From the NCBI GenBank assembly GCA_964445815.1, contig CAYULW010000009.1, positions 53,368 to 117,367 on the forward strand: DNA of 64,000 nt. Direction: 5' to 3'. Made by a program: the position numbers and the translations under genes. The stretch is from CAYULW01 sp964445815. GTDB lineage: Bacteria > Bacteroidota > Bacteroidia > Flavobacteriales_E > Vicingaceae. Shown here in pieces: positions 26,431 through 34,397 of the stretch (its first letter is position 1; each line of letters begins with the position of its first letter). The notes under the pieces are model-generated. The model did no database searches, was not told the DNA's origin, and was given only the letters and a program-made list of their open reading frames with translations.

Positions 26431-26438
26431 TAGATTTG
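26431..26438 (+). promoter_or_regulatory. Candidate -7 element of tauE (near-leaderless)
   Basis: TAGATTTG is an exact TAnnTTTG match that ends only 7 bp before the tauE ATG. If it is used, the mRNA would have almost no 5' leader. No TTG was seen at the -33 distance, consistent with a need for an activator. Confidence 0.45.
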
Positions 26439-26445
26439 CATCCTT

Positions 26446-27246
26446 ATGGAAGGAATTCAGGTCATAGGATATATAGGCGCACTTCTAATTGGACTTGTGT
26501 TAGGTTTGATTGGTGGAGGAGGCTCCATTTTAACTGTACCTATTTTAGTCTATATACTAGGCATTAATCCGGTATTAGCCACTGCCTATTCTCTTTTTGT
26601 TGTCGGAACATCAGCCATGGTTGGAGCCATTAGAAACCTAAGGAAAAAAATGGTTGATGTAAGAACAGCCGTAGTTTTTGCCATCCCCGCATTTATTGCC
26701 GTATATGTTGCGCGTAAATATCTGTTGCCCATGTTACCGGAAGAATTATTGAGTTTTGGTGATTTTAGTTTAAGTAAGGACATGGGTATCATGTTGCTGT
26801 TTGCTATCATTATGCTGTTGGCTTCCATCTCTATGATTAAAGGGAGAAAAGACAACGGAAAAGAACAAGCAGAAGTAACCTATAACTATCCCATGATTAT
26901 TTTAGAGGGAGTCCTTGTCGGGTTATTGACAGGAATTGTTGGTGCCGGAGGGGGGTTTCTGATTATTCCGGCTTTGGTCTTATTAGCGAAGTTACCCATG
27001 AAAAAGGCCGTGGCAACTTCCTTGTTAATCATTGGTGTGAAATCCCTGATTGGATTCTTAGGAGATGTGCAGAATTTGCAAATTGATTGGGCCTTTCTCT
27101 TATCCTTCACTGCACTTTCTGTCGTGGGAATTTTTATAGGGATATACCTCAATAAATTTATTGATGGTAAACGACTCAAATCCGCTTTCGGTTGGTTTGT
27201 ATTGATAATGGGGGTCTATATTATTTTCAAGGAATTCACGGCTTAA
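26446..27246 (+). CDS. tauE: TauE/SafE-family sulfite/anion exporter
   Basis: A 266-residue inner-membrane protein with about eight hydrophobic helices. Family features are two related halves, each with a Gly-rich signature: LVLGLIGGGGSILTVPILVY near the N-terminus and LTGIVGAGGGFLIIPALVLL near residue 165. TauE/SafE proteins export sulfite or related sulfur anions. Association with CstB-like persulfide dioxygenases, which release sulfite or thiosulfate, fits the S. aureus cst operon, where a TauE is also present. Upstream lies a candidate operator for the neighbouring Crp/Fnr regulator. Confidence 0.9.
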   Translation: MEGIQVIGYIGALLIGLVLGLIGGGGSILTVPILVYILGINPVLATAYSLFVVGTSAMVGAIRNLRKKMVDVRTAVVFAIPAFIAVYVARKYLLPMLPEELLSFGDFSLSKDMGIMLLFAIIMLLASISMIKGRKDNGKEQAEVTYNYPMIILEGVLVGLLTGIVGAGGGFLIIPALVLLAKLPMKKAVATSLLIIGVKSLIGFLGDVQNLQIDWAFLLSFTALSVVGIFIGIYLNKFIDGKRLKSAFGWFVLIMGVYIIFKEFTA

Positions 27247-27250
27247 TAAG

Positions 27251-27266
27251 CGTAACAAATGTTACT
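27251..27266 (+). promoter_or_regulatory. Candidate Crp/Fnr operator upstream of the first cstB-like gene
   Basis: CGTAACAAATGTTACT carries perfect arms GTAAC/GTTAC around AAAT. It matches the tauE site (TGTAACTCCAATTACA) at the core GTAAC-N4-(A/G)TTAC, and its centre is about 40 bp upstream of the start predicted from the -7 element at 27288-27295. Confidence 0.6.
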
Positions 27267-27287
27267 GATGATTTGGCAGAAGTCATT

Positions 27288-27295
27288 TAAATTTG
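27288..27295 (+). promoter_or_regulatory. Candidate -7 element of the first cstB-like gene
   Basis: TAAATTTG is an exact TAnnTTTG match 36 bp before the ATG at 27332. The inverted repeat at 27251-27266 overlaps where the -33 region would be. Confidence 0.5.
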
Positions 27296-27331
27296 GATGG
27301 CAATTAGATAATAATTAAAACCTAAATAAAG

Positions 27332-28741
27332 ATGAAAGTTCAACAAATTTATACCGGATGTTTAGCTCATGCGGCTTATTATATTGAAAGTAATGGAGAA
27401 GCTGCTGTATTTGATCCATTAAGAGAAGTCCAACCTTATATAGATAGAGCCGAAAGGGATAATGCCAAAATTAAATATGTATTTGAAACACATTTTCATG
27501 CTGATTTTGTCAGTGGACATCTGGATTTAAAGAAAAAGGCAGGCTCAAAAATTGTGTTTGGTCCTAACGCTAAGCCTGCTTATGAAGCTACTGTAGCTGA
27601 AGATGATCAGGTATTTCAAGTTGGAGATTACAAAGTAAAGGTGATTCATACTCCGGGTCATACCATGGAAAGCACCACTTACTTATTGATTGATGAAAAT
27701 GGGGAAGAGCACGGAATCATTACCGGTGATACTTTGTTTATAGGTGATGTCGGTAGACCAGATTTAGCTCAACATGTCGTATCGGATTTAACAGAAGAAA
27801 AGTTAGCAAGAGAGTTATACCGTTCATTAAGAAACAAGATACTTCCTCTTTCAGATGACTTGATAGTATATCCAAATCATGGAGCAGGTTCTGCCTGTGG
27901 CAAAATGATGAGTAAAGAAACTACTGATACTTTAGGCAATCAAAAGAAAGTGAATTATGCTCTACAGGAGATGACTGAAGATGAATTTGTAGAAGCTTTG
28001 TTAACTGGTTTAACCACACCTCCGGTTTATTTTCCGCAAAACGTATTGATGAACATCAAAGGATATGAAAGCTTAGATACGATTATGGAAAGGGGAACTC
28101 AGGAGTTAAGTCCCGAAGCTTTTGAAGCAGCAGCCAATGAAACTTCTGCCTTGATGTTGGACACCAGAGATGCGTCTGAATTTGCAAAGGGTTTCATTCC
28201 CAATAGTATTAACATAGGCCTAGATGGTAATTTTGCGCAATGGGTCGGCGAGATGATTCCTTCTGTTAAACAAGAGATATTATTAATCATTGATGAAGGA
28301 AAAGAAGAGGAAGCCATTACTCGACTTTCGAGAGTTGGATATGACAATACCATTGGTTATTTAAAAGGTGGTTTTGAGGCTTGGCAATTGGCAGGAAAAG
28401 AGGTTGATACATTAAGCAGGATAACGGCAAAAACATTTGAAGAGCAATATCGTGAAGATATGCCAGTATTTGATGTTAGGAAAAAAAGCGAATTTGATTC
28501 CGAGCATGTTATCGGAGCTAAAAATGTTCCCCTAAATGAAATTAACAAGCATTTAGCAGTCTTCCCAAAAGATCAGGACTTTGTGATACATTGTGCCGGG
28601 GGTTACAGAAGCATGATTGCAGCTTCGATATTAAAACAAAGAGGTTGGGATAATTTGGTTGATGTGAGCGGAGGTTTTGATGATATAAAGACAACTTCGG
28701 TGCCTAAAACGGATTATGTTTGTCCAACTACATTATTGTAG
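27332..28741 (+). CDS. CstB-like persulfide dioxygenase-rhodanese fusion (copy 1)
   Basis: A 469-residue cytoplasmic fusion. Residues 1-250 are a metallo-beta-lactamase fold of the ETHE1/persulfide dioxygenase type: THFHADFVSGH (His54, His56, Asp58), HTPGHTMEST and SGDTLFIGD-like ITGDTLFIGDVGRPDLA. Residues about 265-360 form a rhodanese domain without an active-site Cys, and 365-469 a rhodanese domain with Cys421 in the loop HCAGGYRS. This matches CstB of S. aureus, which oxidises persulfides with O2 and transfers sulfur to sulfite. It is followed at 37 bp by a close paralogue. Glyoxalase II was considered and rejected because of the rhodanese domains and motif variant. Confidence 0.88.
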   Translation: MKVQQIYTGCLAHAAYYIESNGEAAVFDPLREVQPYIDRAERDNAKIKYVFETHFHADFVSGHLDLKKKAGSKIVFGPNAKPAYEATVAEDDQVFQVGDYKVKVIHTPGHTMESTTYLLIDENGEEHGIITGDTLFIGDVGRPDLAQHVVSDLTEEKLARELYRSLRNKILPLSDDLIVYPNHGAGSACGKMMSKETTDTLGNQKKVNYALQEMTEDEFVEALLTGLTTPPVYFPQNVLMNIKGYESLDTIMERGTQELSPEAFEAAANETSALMLDTRDASEFAKGFIPNSINIGLDGNFAQWVGEMIPSVKQEILLIIDEGKEEEAITRLSRVGYDNTIGYLKGGFEAWQLAGKEVDTLSRITAKTFEEQYREDMPVFDVRKKSEFDSEHVIGAKNVPLNEINKHLAVFPKDQDFVIHCAGGYRSMIAASILKQRGWDNLVDVSGGFDDIKTTSVPKTDYVCPTTLL

Positions 28742-28753
28742 ATTTTTCGCACG

Positions 28754-28761
28754 TAAATTTG
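28754..28761 (+). promoter_or_regulatory. Candidate -7 element of the second cstB-like gene
   Basis: TAAATTTG is an exact TAnnTTTG in the 37-bp gap between the two copies, 17 bp before the second ATG. It has no clear copy of the GTAAC inverted repeat upstream, so the second copy may be expressed separately from the first. Confidence 0.45.
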
Positions 28762-28778
28762 CACACAAATAACAGCAG

Positions 28779-30194
28779 ATGAAAATAGAGCAGATTTATA
28801 CCGGATGTTTAGCGCAAGGTGCTTATTATATAGAAAGTAATGGAGAAGCAGCCATTATTGATCCCTTAAGAGAGGTAAAACCTTATTTGGACAGGGTAGA
28901 AAAGGATAGTGCGAAAATCAAGTACATTTTTGAGACTCACTTTCATGCCGATTTTGTAAGCGGGCACATTACTTTGGCAAAAGAATCAGGGGCTGAAATT
29001 ATTTATGGCCCAACAGCAAAAACCAATTTTGATTCTACAATTGCTCAAGACGGTCAAGAGTTTAAGTTAGGCGATGTCAGTATAATTGCTTTACACACTC
29101 CGGGTCATACTATGGAAAGTACCACATATCTATTGCGTGATGAGCAAGGGAACGATCATGCTATTTTTTCTGGAGATACCTTATTTCTTGGAGACGTGGG
29201 ACGCCCTGACTTAGCTCAAAAGGCAGCAAACATGACACAAGAAGACTTGGCAGGCCTTCTATACGATAGCTTGAGAAAGAAGATCATGCCTTTAGCAGAC
29301 GAGGTGATTGTCTACCCGGCGCACGGTGCAGGTTCGGCTTGTGGAAAAAACATGATGAAAGAGACGGTAGACACATTGGGTAATCAAAAAAAGATGAATT
29401 ATGCCTTGCGTGTAGACATGACCAAGGAAGAGTTTATTCGGGAAGTGACAGATGGCTTGTTGCCTCCTCCTCAATATTTTCCTATGAATGTAAAAATGAA
29501 CAAGGAGGGTTATGATGATATTGATGAGGTATTAGAGAGAGGAGCCAAAGCATTAAGCCCCGAAGCTTTTGAGGCGGCTGCGGAAGAGACAGGAGCAATT
29601 GTTTTAGATGTAAGACACCAAGAGGATTTTGTAAAAGGCTTTATTCCAAAATCCATTTTTATTGGATTGGATGGTGGTTTTGCACCTTGGGTTGGGGCTT
29701 TAATTGCAGACGTTCAGCAGCCGATTTTAATTGTCGCTCCTGAAGGTAGAGTAGAAGAATGCATTACCAGATTGTCAAGAGTAGGATTTGATCATACATT
29801 AGGTTATCTGGAAGGAGGTTTTGAAGCATGGAAAGACGCAGGTAAAGAAACAGATAGTTTGTTATCAATTTCTGCTGAAGCGTTTAAAACCAGATTGGAG
29901 AGTACTGAACTAAATGTATTTGATGTCAGAAAGCCGGGAGAATATGAAGCAGAGCATGTCGAAAATGCCCAATCTACTCCCTTAGATTTTTTAAATGAAC
30001 ACCTGTCTGAATTCCCGGAAGACGGAGAGTTTTATGTGCATTGTGCCGGAGGGTATCGAAGTGTTATAGCATCTTCAATACTAAAGAGCAGAGGCATTCA
30101 CAATTTAGTAGATGTAGCCGGAGGCTTTGATGCGATAAAAAAATCCGGAATTCCTACAACGGATTTTGTCTGTCCTTCGAAGGCTAATTCATAA
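28779..30194 (+). CDS. CstB-like persulfide dioxygenase-rhodanese fusion (copy 2)
   Basis: A 471-residue paralogue of the preceding gene, alignable from end to end without large gaps. It keeps the iron-site motif (THFHADFVSGH, His54/His56/Asp58), the first rhodanese domain without Cys in its loop, and the second with Cys422 in HCAGGYRS. Divergence is spread over the whole length, so the duplication is old, and both copies keep their catalytic residues. The two may differ in substrate (glutathione-like versus other persulfides) or in regulation. It ends in a bidirectional terminator shared with ogt. Confidence 0.88.
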   Translation: MKIEQIYTGCLAQGAYYIESNGEAAIIDPLREVKPYLDRVEKDSAKIKYIFETHFHADFVSGHITLAKESGAEIIYGPTAKTNFDSTIAQDGQEFKLGDVSIIALHTPGHTMESTTYLLRDEQGNDHAIFSGDTLFLGDVGRPDLAQKAANMTQEDLAGLLYDSLRKKIMPLADEVIVYPAHGAGSACGKNMMKETVDTLGNQKKMNYALRVDMTKEEFIREVTDGLLPPPQYFPMNVKMNKEGYDDIDEVLERGAKALSPEAFEAAAEETGAIVLDVRHQEDFVKGFIPKSIFIGLDGGFAPWVGALIADVQQPILIVAPEGRVEECITRLSRVGFDHTLGYLEGGFEAWKDAGKETDSLLSISAEAFKTRLESTELNVFDVRKPGEYEAEHVENAQSTPLDFLNEHLSEFPEDGEFYVHCAGGYRSVIASSILKSRGIHNLVDVAGGFDAIKKSGIPTTDFVCPSKANS

Positions 30195-30213
30195 AAAAGT
30201 AAGGCAATACAAT

Positions 30214-30244
30214 AAAAATGGGAAGCTTAAATCTTCCCATTTTT
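30214..30244. terminator. Bidirectional terminator between cstB copy 2 and ogt
   Basis: Perfect 12-bp stem (arms 30214-30225 and 30233-30244, AAAAATGGGAAG with its complement) and a 7-base loop, with A and T runs on both sides, so it works on both strands. It ends the convergent genes at 30194 and 30244 and overlaps the ogt stop codon. Confidence 0.85.
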
Positions 30245-30780
30245 TATTGAAACAAATTGAGCTGATCATTGGAAAATGCGCCTTCCAATTCAAGCAATTT
30301 TTGTTTTGCGTGTAAACCGCCGGCATATCCAATTAATGAACCGTCACTGCCAATGATACGATGGCAGGGAACTATAATGGACAAGGCATTAGCACCATTA
30401 GCAGAGGCCACTGCCCTAATGCTTTTTTCATTGCCTAATTGCCTTGCTAATTCGAGATAACTCTGTGTTTCACCATACGGAATCTCTTGTAATTTCTTCC
30501 ATACCTTACATTGAAAAGGAGTCCCTAAAAAAAGAAGTGGTAGATCGAAATTTGTTCTTTCACTTTTAAAATAGGATTCCAATTGTTGAATCAATAAATC
30601 TATTAGTTCGTTCTTTTCTTCTTTATAGGACTTGTTGAGGTGTTTTTGAATGCGCTTGTCAATGTTTGTTCTTTGCTTTCTATAGCGCCAATCGCATAAA
30701 ACAATTTCATGATTGTTGACTCCAATGATGAGCTCACCAACAGGACATTGATAATATTGTATCGAGATAAAGTCGGTCAA
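30244..30780 (-). CDS. ogt: Methylated-DNA-protein-cysteine methyltransferase
   Basis: A 178-residue suicide DNA-repair protein that moves alkyl groups from O6-alkylguanine to its own cysteine. The active-site motif PCHRI is present (Cys139), followed by GSLIGYAGGLHAKQKLLELE, and GTPFQCKVWKKLQEIPYGETQSY marks the HTH domain. The only available start is a TTG at 30780, which directly follows the mqnA stop codon (TGATTG), so translation is probably coupled to mqnA. Confidence 0.93.
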   Translation of the reverse strand: MTDFISIQYYQCPVGELIIGVNNHEIVLCDWRYRKQRTNIDKRIQKHLNKSYKEEKNELIDLLIQQLESYFKSERTNFDLPLLFLGTPFQCKVWKKLQEIPYGETQSYLELARQLGNEKSIRAVASANGANALSIIVPCHRIIGSDGSLIGYAGGLHAKQKLLELEGAFSNDQLNLFQ

Positions 30781-31533
30781 TCAGATTGATTTGAGCTTTT
30801 CCAAGAATAAATTTAAACCTTCTAGTTGACTTGAAGACAGTTCATAATGTATATCTTCTTTCAGATACTTGTTTAATCTTTCTTCGTTGATGTTTTCTTT
30901 TTCTGAAGCTGAAATCGCTTCATCGATATGTTTTAAGCCGGATTCAAGTGCCATATTGAATTCTTCAATAAATGCCTTTGGAAGAGCAGTATTGCTTACC
31001 CACGCTGCAAAAATAAACGCAAGACCGGTCAATTCTTTCCATGCTTCGGATAGATCGTATCTGAATTTAATCGCGTCTGATAGATGGAATGTGCGATCAC
31101 CAATGATAATTGCTGCATCATTTCCTTTTATTTCATTTTCATATCCGGGCATGGCCGGAATAAATTCAGGTGAAATGTTCCAATGCTCTTTACACAAGAT
31201 CTGACAAAGTGCTACAGAAGTTCGAGACTGATAATCCAGATAAATTTTCTCGATTTGTTCTAAGGGCACTGTACTGCATAATAGTACAGAATGTACAGGC
31301 CCATCAGCTGCTATACCATATTTTGAAACAATCTGTGCATTTTTTACCTTCGGAATACTAGCAACTGGAATTAAACCTACATGAACATCTTCATTAATTA
31401 GCTTTTGAGCACAAACAGACGGAATGTCTTTGTATAGCTCCATTTTTTTCAGAAGGCTCTCATTTTTCTCCAGTCCATAGACAAAAGGAATGGTATTCAC
31501 GTAAGATACTATGGAGACTTTGATTTTTTGCAT
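30781..31533 (-). CDS. mqnA: Chorismate dehydratase (futalosine pathway)
   Basis: A 250-residue protein of the MqnA/MqnD periplasmic-binding-like fold. MqnA removes water from chorismate to give 3-enolpyruvylbenzoate, the first step of the futalosine route to menaquinone. Recognised by VSIVSYVNTIPFVYGL at the N-terminus, VGLIPVASIPK and GDRTFHLSDAIKFRYDLSEAWKELTG-type segments. I chose the ATG at 31533; an in-frame TTG at 31560 would overlap the upstream gene. Other mqn genes are not in the window. It runs on into ogt without a gap. Confidence 0.87.
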   Translation of the reverse strand: MQKIKVSIVSYVNTIPFVYGLEKNESLLKKMELYKDIPSVCAQKLINEDVHVGLIPVASIPKVKNAQIVSKYGIAADGPVHSVLLCSTVPLEQIEKIYLDYQSRTSVALCQILCKEHWNISPEFIPAMPGYENEIKGNDAAIIIGDRTFHLSDAIKFRYDLSEAWKELTGLAFIFAAWVSNTALPKAFIEEFNMALESGLKHIDEAISASEKENINEERLNKYLKEDIHYELSSSQLEGLNLFLEKLKSI

Positions 31534-31552
31534 GCTTAAATCGGCATCGAAA

Positions 31553-32347
31553 TTACTCAACCGTTTCGAGTGCAGAATTGTTTTCCTTTTCTAATATTGA
31601 AATGGTGGCTGCCACCGTGCTAACCACTGCCAAAATACCGGCTATACTGACACCGATGAAAGGAATCAATAAAGCGGCGGTGAAAAGCAATCCGTTGCCT
31701 ATTGCAATGCCCTTATTTTGTTTGATGTAAAAGATACTTTCTTTGACTTTCATCCTGCGACGTTCACAAGTATAATCCAAAAAACTGAAACCATAGAAGT
31801 AGGCTGAAATAACAAATAAAATGGGAGCAGTAATTAATCCGATAACCGGTACGAAACTGACAAAAAAGAGGATAATCATGGCTAATGTTTCCAGAAAGAA
31901 GTTACGGATGGCAATAAAAATTCCTCTTAACATGTCTTTGACCAATTGAGCAAAAGAGAAGGGGAAGTCTTGATAAGTGATTTTCTTTTCTGTCAATTCA
32001 GAGAGATAAGCCAGTAATGGTGACATGAGAATGAGAACAAGATAACCTCCCAAAAAGGCAAACAAAAAGAAGAATAATATTTTCAGTATGAACCAGATTA
32101 AAAAACCAATTGTACCAGCCAAAAACTCCGCTCCCCAAAACTCCCAACTTTGAGGGTTGGCCCAAGTTTCAAAGTCAGAAATAATTATATCACTCCAACT
32201 GCTTACTGTGCCTAATCCCAAAATAAAAAGCAACACATTAAGCGCAATTGGAATCAGATAATAGCGTCTTAATTGATTTTGTTTAATGAATTTGATGGCT
32301 TTTGGATAGGCGTTTAATCCGATTTGTATATCTTGTATTAAGCTCAT
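31553..32347 (-). CDS. EI24-domain (CysZ-like) inner membrane protein
   Basis: A 264-residue membrane protein with about four to six hydrophobic helices and the EI24/CysZ pattern: an N-terminal amphipathic segment (KAIKFIKQNQLRRYYLIPI), central YLVLILMSPLLAYLSELTE, and a late FYGFSFLDYTCERRRM. Some relatives (CysZ) are sulfate permeases, but the family is broad and many members have no known substrate. Its position between a restriction-modification pair and mqnA gives no further clue. Confidence 0.75.
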   Translation of the reverse strand: MSLIQDIQIGLNAYPKAIKFIKQNQLRRYYLIPIALNVLLFILGLGTVSSWSDIIISDFETWANPQSWEFWGAEFLAGTIGFLIWFILKILFFFLFAFLGGYLVLILMSPLLAYLSELTEKKITYQDFPFSFAQLVKDMLRGIFIAIRNFFLETLAMIILFFVSFVPVIGLITAPILFVISAYFYGFSFLDYTCERRRMKVKESIFYIKQNKGIAIGNGLLFTAALLIPFIGVSIAGILAVVSTVAATISILEKENNSALETVE

Positions 32348-32364
32348 AAAGCTAAATTGAAGAA

Positions 32365-33066
32365 TTAGATTGATTCGGCAAAACTTTTCAGATAGTCGGT
32401 AAGTTCAATAGGAGGATTGGCTTCACGCATTAGGTTGCAGGTCCAAAACTCTCGAAACCCGTATTTCCAGATTTGCAGATAAGCGTTTTTATTTTTTATC
32501 TGTTCAATTAGTGTAGCCTTGTCTATCCAGCCTACGAAATAGCAATCTTGTAGATAACGACGACAGGCTAAAGCTTCATAAATTTCTTCTTTGGAGGCTT
32601 TAAGTATTCCCGTTTTTTGTTTTTTTAGCCAATCGTCTTTGCGCAATCTCAATTGTTGGTATATGATCTGACAATGTACATCTCCTGACAATTGGTTCAC
32701 TTCTTGAGTTCCTCTTCGAATCAATTTGATGTCTCGATTTCTGATCACATTTTCTATAGTTTGATCTACATCTGGAAGTAAAGAGGTTTTTAATTCCAGA
32801 TGGATGGATCGCTCTCCAAACTGGAATGAAAAATCAATGTCCATGCCTGTGCCTTCATCCATCTGATTTTTAGCAGTGGCTTCAATGCTGTGAAGATTTA
32901 GCCATTTTTCAAAGCATCGTTCTCCAATTAATCCCCTTAGTCGGCTATCAAAAGCAACCAATGGATGACGTTTTCTGAGGTTATCAATGTAGTCTGAAGC
33001 TCTGGCGATTTGAATGGCTTCAAGAATTTCTTGCTGATCTATTGGCAGATGTATGGCTTGGCTCAT
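32365..33066 (-). CDS. Probable PD-(D/E)xK restriction endonuclease
   Basis: A 233-residue soluble protein next to a DNA methyltransferase. A PD-(D/E)xK core is visible: helix with Glu49 (RGLIGERCFEKWL), then TGMDIDFSF with Asp76 or Asp78, then HLELKTS with Glu91 and Lys93, and a later helical/charged region. Together with the upstream methyltransferase, it looks like the nuclease of a compact type II restriction-modification system. Its recognition site cannot be read from sequence. A role other than restriction, such as a solitary repair nuclease, is possible but less likely in this context. Confidence 0.7.
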   Translation of the reverse strand: MSQAIHLPIDQQEILEAIQIARASDYIDNLRKRHPLVAFDSRLRGLIGERCFEKWLNLHSIEATAKNQMDEGTGMDIDFSFQFGERSIHLELKTSLLPDVDQTIENVIRNRDIKLIRRGTQEVNQLSGDVHCQIIYQQLRLRKDDWLKKQKTGILKASKEEIYEALACRRYLQDCYFVGWIDKATLIEQIKNKNAYLQIWKYGFREFWTCNLMREANPPIELTDYLKSFAESI

Positions 33067-33085
33067 GAATTAAAAATACGAGGAT

Positions 33086-34363
33086 TTAGTATTTCAACTT
33101 ATAATAACTCAATTGATTATTTCTTAGTCCCTCAACTGCCTTACCCGATCTTTTGGTATAACCTTCAATTACTCTCTTATTACGAGGATAGGTTACTTCT
33201 TCACAGATGTTGTTTTCGTTGTTGGTGATTAAGGTGCAAACTCTTTGACCTCCGTCACTCTCATTTTCTAACATGGTAGCATGAAGACTGGTTCCGCTTC
33301 CGGCAAAGAAATCTAATACTTTTAATGTTTTGCTATCAAACAAGCCCAATACAAAGCGAATAAGATCAGTTGGTTTGGGGTAGGTAAAAACATCCTGATC
33401 TAAGATATCTTTTAGTTCATTACTGCCTTTTGCATTACTAAATTCGATCAATGCTCGGTGTGGTAACTTTCTAATTCTTTTTTGATCCTTATTATCTACA
33501 AACTGATATTGTTTGATGTAAACTTTCCAAAACTGAGTTTTCTTTTTAAAGACGATAAATTCGTTTTTTAAGCCCCACGTCAACTTCTCTTTACTCCACC
33601 TCCAGGTATTTGGTTTGCCTTCTTTGCCACCGGGCCATATTTCATTGCCTTCCGGCGTAAGAATGGGGTAGTCCAGACTTTTGCTGTAGCTGCCCTTATA
33701 ATTCAGGTCTCTTAAATAATACTTGCCTCTCTTTTTTAGATAAGCATCGGTATAGCGATATTTAGCATCATTTTTTACATTCACCTTTTCTTGCTTGAAA
33801 ACGAGTTGATCCATTTGTTTTGCATAACACAATAGATAATCGAACTCTACCGCAATTTGTTTGCTGTCATGCCCGCTTCCTGATTTATTCTTACGTATGA
33901 AATTGGCTACAAAATTAGATGATCCAAAAATCCCATCACAGAGAAGTTTTAAGCGTGCTTGTTCAGCATCATCGATAGAAATAAAAATGGCACCATCCTT
34001 AGTTAGCAAATCCTTAGCAATCAATAAACGTTTATGCATAAAAGAGAGCCATTTGGAATGTTGAAATTCATCTTCGGCATCAACATAATGATCATTGTAT
34101 TTAAAGTCTTTACTGCCGGTATTATAGGGTGGATCGATATAAATCACATGAAAATCTTCTCCTTTCGCTTTTAGTGCATGAAGTCCTGCGAGATTATCTC
34201 CCTCTATAATACGATGACTTGGGCCTTCTTTTCCGACAGATCGAGATGGGTTCTTCTTTAATTCAGGATGGTTACTTTGAATTTTAAGTTCAAGCTCTTC
34301 AGGTTTGTTTTCCCAAAATAAGCCATTTAGATAAATGATATTCTTTTTTGTCTTATGCATCAT
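33086..34363 (-). CDS. Site-specific DNA methyltransferase (Mod-like)
   Basis: A 425-residue amino-methyltransferase (N6-adenine or N4-cytosine). The catalytic motif DPPY is at residues 77-80 (YIDPPYNTGSKDFKYND) and the SAM motif FAGSGT at 353-358, near the C-terminus. The order catalytic motif first and SAM motif last defines the beta class, as in type III Mod proteins. The central 200 residues should hold target recognition. It lies 19 bp upstream of the probable PD-(D/E)xK nuclease. No Res helicase is present, so a type II-like two-gene system is more likely than type III. Confidence 0.9.
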   Translation of the reverse strand: MMHKTKKNIIYLNGLFWENKPEELELKIQSNHPELKKNPSRSVGKEGPSHRIIEGDNLAGLHALKAKGEDFHVIYIDPPYNTGSKDFKYNDHYVDAEDEFQHSKWLSFMHKRLLIAKDLLTKDGAIFISIDDAEQARLKLLCDGIFGSSNFVANFIRKNKSGSGHDSKQIAVEFDYLLCYAKQMDQLVFKQEKVNVKNDAKYRYTDAYLKKRGKYYLRDLNYKGSYSKSLDYPILTPEGNEIWPGGKEGKPNTWRWSKEKLTWGLKNEFIVFKKKTQFWKVYIKQYQFVDNKDQKRIRKLPHRALIEFSNAKGSNELKDILDQDVFTYPKPTDLIRFVLGLFDSKTLKVLDFFAGSGTSLHATMLENESDGGQRVCTLITNNENNICEEVTYPRNKRVIEGYTKRSGKAVEGLRNNQLSYYKLKY

Positions 34364-34397
34364 TCAGTTGAACTTCGAACAGGAAAGAGTTTAAAAC

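Noticed and set aside
27332..30194. Glyoxalase II assignment for the two tandem metallo-hydrolases
   Set aside because: The C-terminal double rhodanese part and the metal motif variant HxHADF fit persulfide dioxygenase fusions better.
31170..31361. Plus-strand frames inside mqnA
   Set aside because: Shadows of the mqnA gene; composition unlike real proteins.
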